A stretch of DNA of 46,636 nucleotides. Origin: a virus. The DNA is taken from the IMG/VR virus record IMGVR_UViG_3300032032_000005, positions 1 through 46,636 of that record, one strand, 5' to 3'. The notes beneath the pieces were generated by a model. That model did not search any database and was not told the origin of the DNA. It worked only from the letters and a program-made list of their open reading frames with translations. Within the stretch, counting starts at the first letter, position 1. Every line of letters begins with the position of its first letter. Below are positions 44,553 through 46,636 of this stretch, piece by piece. The position numbers and the translations under genes were made by a program.

Positions 44553-46636
44553 TTATTGCCCTCTATTGTTTTGCTGCTGTAAACGCATTATCTCACGCTC
44601 GCGAGCAGCATCAATACGGGCCGCTGTTTGGCCCTCCTGACTCGCGAGACGTTGTTGAAATTCCTGCCCCTTGCGGATTTCCTTGCTTTGGTCAAGCTGC
44701 AATTCGGCTTGATCCTGTGCAATGTCCGCCTGACTCTTCTGACCCTTAATCGCCAGTTCCTGCTCTTTCAACGCGACCAACGGATCAGGGCCTTCTTGTT
44801 GTCCCATGTTCGCAATTTGGTCACTCAGCATCTTCAAGTTTTGCATTTCTTGTGCAATCAGTTGCGCCGTTAAGGCCTCTAGCTCATATTGTGCTTGACC
44901 TTCATCAACAGCCCCTTGCTGACCCGCAGCTTCACGCTGCTGCATAAACATAACTTCCGCCTGTTCCTGCGCCTTGAGCTTGGCATGTTCCATTACATGC
45001 TTCTGTAAAGAAATGGCTACCGCAGGCATTCCCTGCACAGTCCCAGAAGTACCAAAAACTATATGCGCCATAATATGAGCATCATGGTCCTGTCCGCTAA
45101 AGGCCTTCAGATCTGTAGTTTCCAAGGAATCAATATTCTCTTGTGCGGGATCTTTAGGCGCTGGTTCATCGGTGGAAGGCGTGTTTAATAACTTGTCGAT
45201 GTCCCGTACGCCCAACGCCTCATACATGCGCCGAAACGCCTCATGCAGGTTGTGCATTTCTGGAGCCTGCGTAGCAAGCTGCATCTGTGTTTGCGCCAGC
45301 GTGATCCGTTGGGCCTGAGAAAAAACATTAGGGTTGGATATGGGTAAAATATCAACCCGATCGTCAAAATCCTTCGCCTTAATGTCTCGATTAGCATTTA
45401 CAACCGCATAAGGGTATTCCGGTGGTAAATAATCCGCCATGACCCGCGAAAGAAGTTTAAATTCCTGCCGCATGGCATAGTGCATTCGTTTATGCACCGC
45501 ACTCATCACACGAGTGCCCTGCTCCAACATGGCAATCGTCGTACCGACTGCCGCACCTTGGTTACCGTCCCCAACCTTCAAATCCGTGATGGTGGCAAAT
45601 CGCTGTCCCGCTTCAACTACAAAACCTAGAAGCTGAAATAGCGTGGAATCCGGGCCTTTAAAAGGCAAAGGCATCAGGCTGTCCCGAATGGCTCCCCCCG
45701 GCGCATCCACATCTCGAAACTCTCCGGGCTGTAACGGATCCTCATCATCCCGTATCCGTAAACCACGGGCCTTAAACCCTGCGGGAAGGTTCGACAGAGT
45801 ACCCGCGTCAATAAGCTGACGCAGTGCCGCCGTAGCTGTGCGGGACAGGCCACCAATCGTGTGGATCAGGCCCAACCCATAGAAACCAAATCCGGGCAGA
45901 AACTTATAATGCACAAAATACTGAATCTTTCGTTTCTGTGGATCGTCTTCCTGATAATTCCGACGAATGGATAGTACTTGTCCATTATCTTCACTAAGGG
46001 TAACGATATAGGGGATCTTTATTCCGGTGGGTTCTCCATCCTCTCCGGTTTCTTCATACCCCGGCAGATCCAAGTCCACATGACATTCCAGCAACGTACA
46101 ATCATAGTCGATAGTCGAGGGATGAACGCCCTCCAGATACTCCAACTCCTTGGATATACCAGAGCTTTCGGATTGCGTAGGATGAACCGGAATATCTCGA
46201 TAAAATCCCGAAATTTGTTTTTTACGCAAATCGTTAAGCGGTGTTCTGACAACCTGCGTAATATTTGGGCACGTTTCTAAATCGCTTGCTTCAAAAGGAA
46301 CGATAAGATGTTCCGCAGGAACAAAACTGCTGACCGCGCGTTCCATGGCCTCGTCGTAATACACCTTTTTAAAAGTGGAACCCGCCAAAGGCAGGTAAAA
46401 AAGCATTTGATCAAATTCTGGCGTGTACTCCTCCATCACATTAGTGATGTAGTAATTCATAAACTCCTGAACACGCCGAGACTGCTGCTCCTTTTCTTCT
46501 GTTAAATCACCCAAAATGACCGTTCTTACGGGTCCACCGGGAGGCAGCATTTCATTAAACGCCTGTGCCTGAAATTGCGTGGCCGCTTCAGCCAATAAAG
46601 GATGGGTAACGCCGGTTGCACCACGGAACGGCTGGG
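44553..46636 (-). CDS. Portal protein, 5' end cut by the window edge
   Basis: At least 693 residues; the frame is open up to the edge at 46636, so the true start lies outside. EFMNYYITNVMEEYTPEFDQ, LFYLPLAGSTFKKVYYDEAM and FYGLGLIHTIGGLSRTATAA, LRQLIDAGTLSNLPAGFKAR match large P22-type phage portal proteins. The C-terminus is a long Gln/Ala-rich coiled coil (EELAIKGQ-type) that would form the barrel. The portal is the head vertex through which DNA enters and leaves. First gene of the late region in this window. Confidence 0.9.
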   Translation of the reverse strand, partial: QPFRGATGVTHPLLAEAATQFQAQAFNEMLPPGGPVRTVILGDLTEEKEQQSRRVQEFMNYYITNVMEEYTPEFDQMLFYLPLAGSTFKKVYYDEAMERAVSSFVPAEHLIVPFEASDLETCPNITQVVRTPLNDLRKKQISGFYRDIPVHPTQSESSGISKELEYLEGVHPSTIDYDCTLLECHVDLDLPGYEETGEDGEPTGIKIPYIVTLSEDNGQVLSIRRNYQEDDPQKRKIQYFVHYKFLPGFGFYGLGLIHTIGGLSRTATAALRQLIDAGTLSNLPAGFKARGLRIRDDEDPLQPGEFRDVDAPGGAIRDSLMPLPFKGPDSTLFQLLGFVVEAGQRFATITDLKVGDGNQGAAVGTTIAMLEQGTRVMSAVHKRMHYAMRQEFKLLSRVMADYLPPEYPYAVVNANRDIKAKDFDDRVDILPISNPNVFSQAQRITLAQTQMQLATQAPEMHNLHEAFRRMYEALGVRDIDKLLNTPSTDEPAPKDPAQENIDSLETTDLKAFSGQDHDAHIMAHIVFGTSGTVQGMPAVAISLQKHVMEHAKLKAQEQAEVMFMQQREAAGQQGAVDEGQAQYELEALTAQLIAQEMQNLKMLSDQIANMGQQEGPDPLVALKEQELAIKGQKSQADIAQDQAELQLDQSKEIRKGQEFQQRLASQEGQTAARIDAAREREIMRLQQQNNRGQ

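Overview
The window is part of a tailed double-stranded DNA bacteriophage genome (Caudoviricetes), or a long phage contig. Nearly every base is coding, genes are packed with 1-8 bp overlaps, and there is a full set of head, portal, lysis, replication and packaging-related genes but no bacterial housekeeping gene and no integrase. The virion genes suggest a short-tailed (podovirus-like) particle. There is a portal, a P22 gp4-like adaptor candidate, a gp10/nozzle-like protein and very large Ala-rich virion proteins, but no tape measure, sheath or tail-tube gene. Nested spanin genes with a perfect lipobox point to a Gram-negative host. The SNF2 helicase, GroES-like co-chaperonin, 2OG-Fe(II) oxygenase and S74-chaperoned fibre are typical of marine virioplankton. 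The marine origin is inference, and I cannot name the host.

Layout, left to right. 1-2,400: two minus-strand accessory genes (a Cys-rich DUF7227-like protein and a DUF932-like protein), each with its own terminator, next to a short-repeat tract at the very left edge. 2,400-4,400: small minus-strand genes, a VRR-NUC nuclease and the terminase small subunit. 4,376-4,808: the only large gene-free stretch, AT-rich and repeat-bearing, probably a control region and possibly an origin. 4,809-6,296: an isolated plus-strand gene that joins a GHKL (Hsp90-like) ATPase to a C-terminal HExxH metalloprotease-like motif. 6,333-8,327: a cluster of tiny genes (zinc-knuckle proteins, DUF3310, a ribbon-helix-helix protein, a plus-strand one-TM peptide). 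8,388-15,254: the replication operon, read leftwards: unknown protein, SSB-like protein, archaeo-eukaryotic (TOTE-type) primase, UvrD-like helicase, HTH protein and family A DNA polymerase with Leu at the 762 position. 15,358-16,827: a plus-strand SNF2 helicase.

16,824-46,636: one continuous leftward late region. From the right edge (its 5' end) it runs: portal (cut by the window edge), small proteins, M15 endolysin, i-spanin with nested o-spanin, holin-like protein, 2OG oxygenase, GroES, scaffold-like protein, capsid-region protein, putative decoration protein and major capsid protein. A hairpin terminator and a possible pseudoknot leader follow, then further head/tail proteins, the adaptor, fibre proteins, the nozzle-like protein and finally four large repetitive virion proteins that may be ejected with the DNA.

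Points most worth attention: the GHKL-HExxH fusion protein; the pseudoknot-like element after the capsid gene; the iteron-like control region; the lysis cassette placed between portal and capsid; repeat-built fibre proteins; and small genes verified here by reading the sequence (2594-2707, 7996-8127, 30753-30914, 42116-42226, 44187-44348). The large terminase subunit is not in the window and probably lies just beyond the right edge. All assignments come from reading the sequence without database searches.
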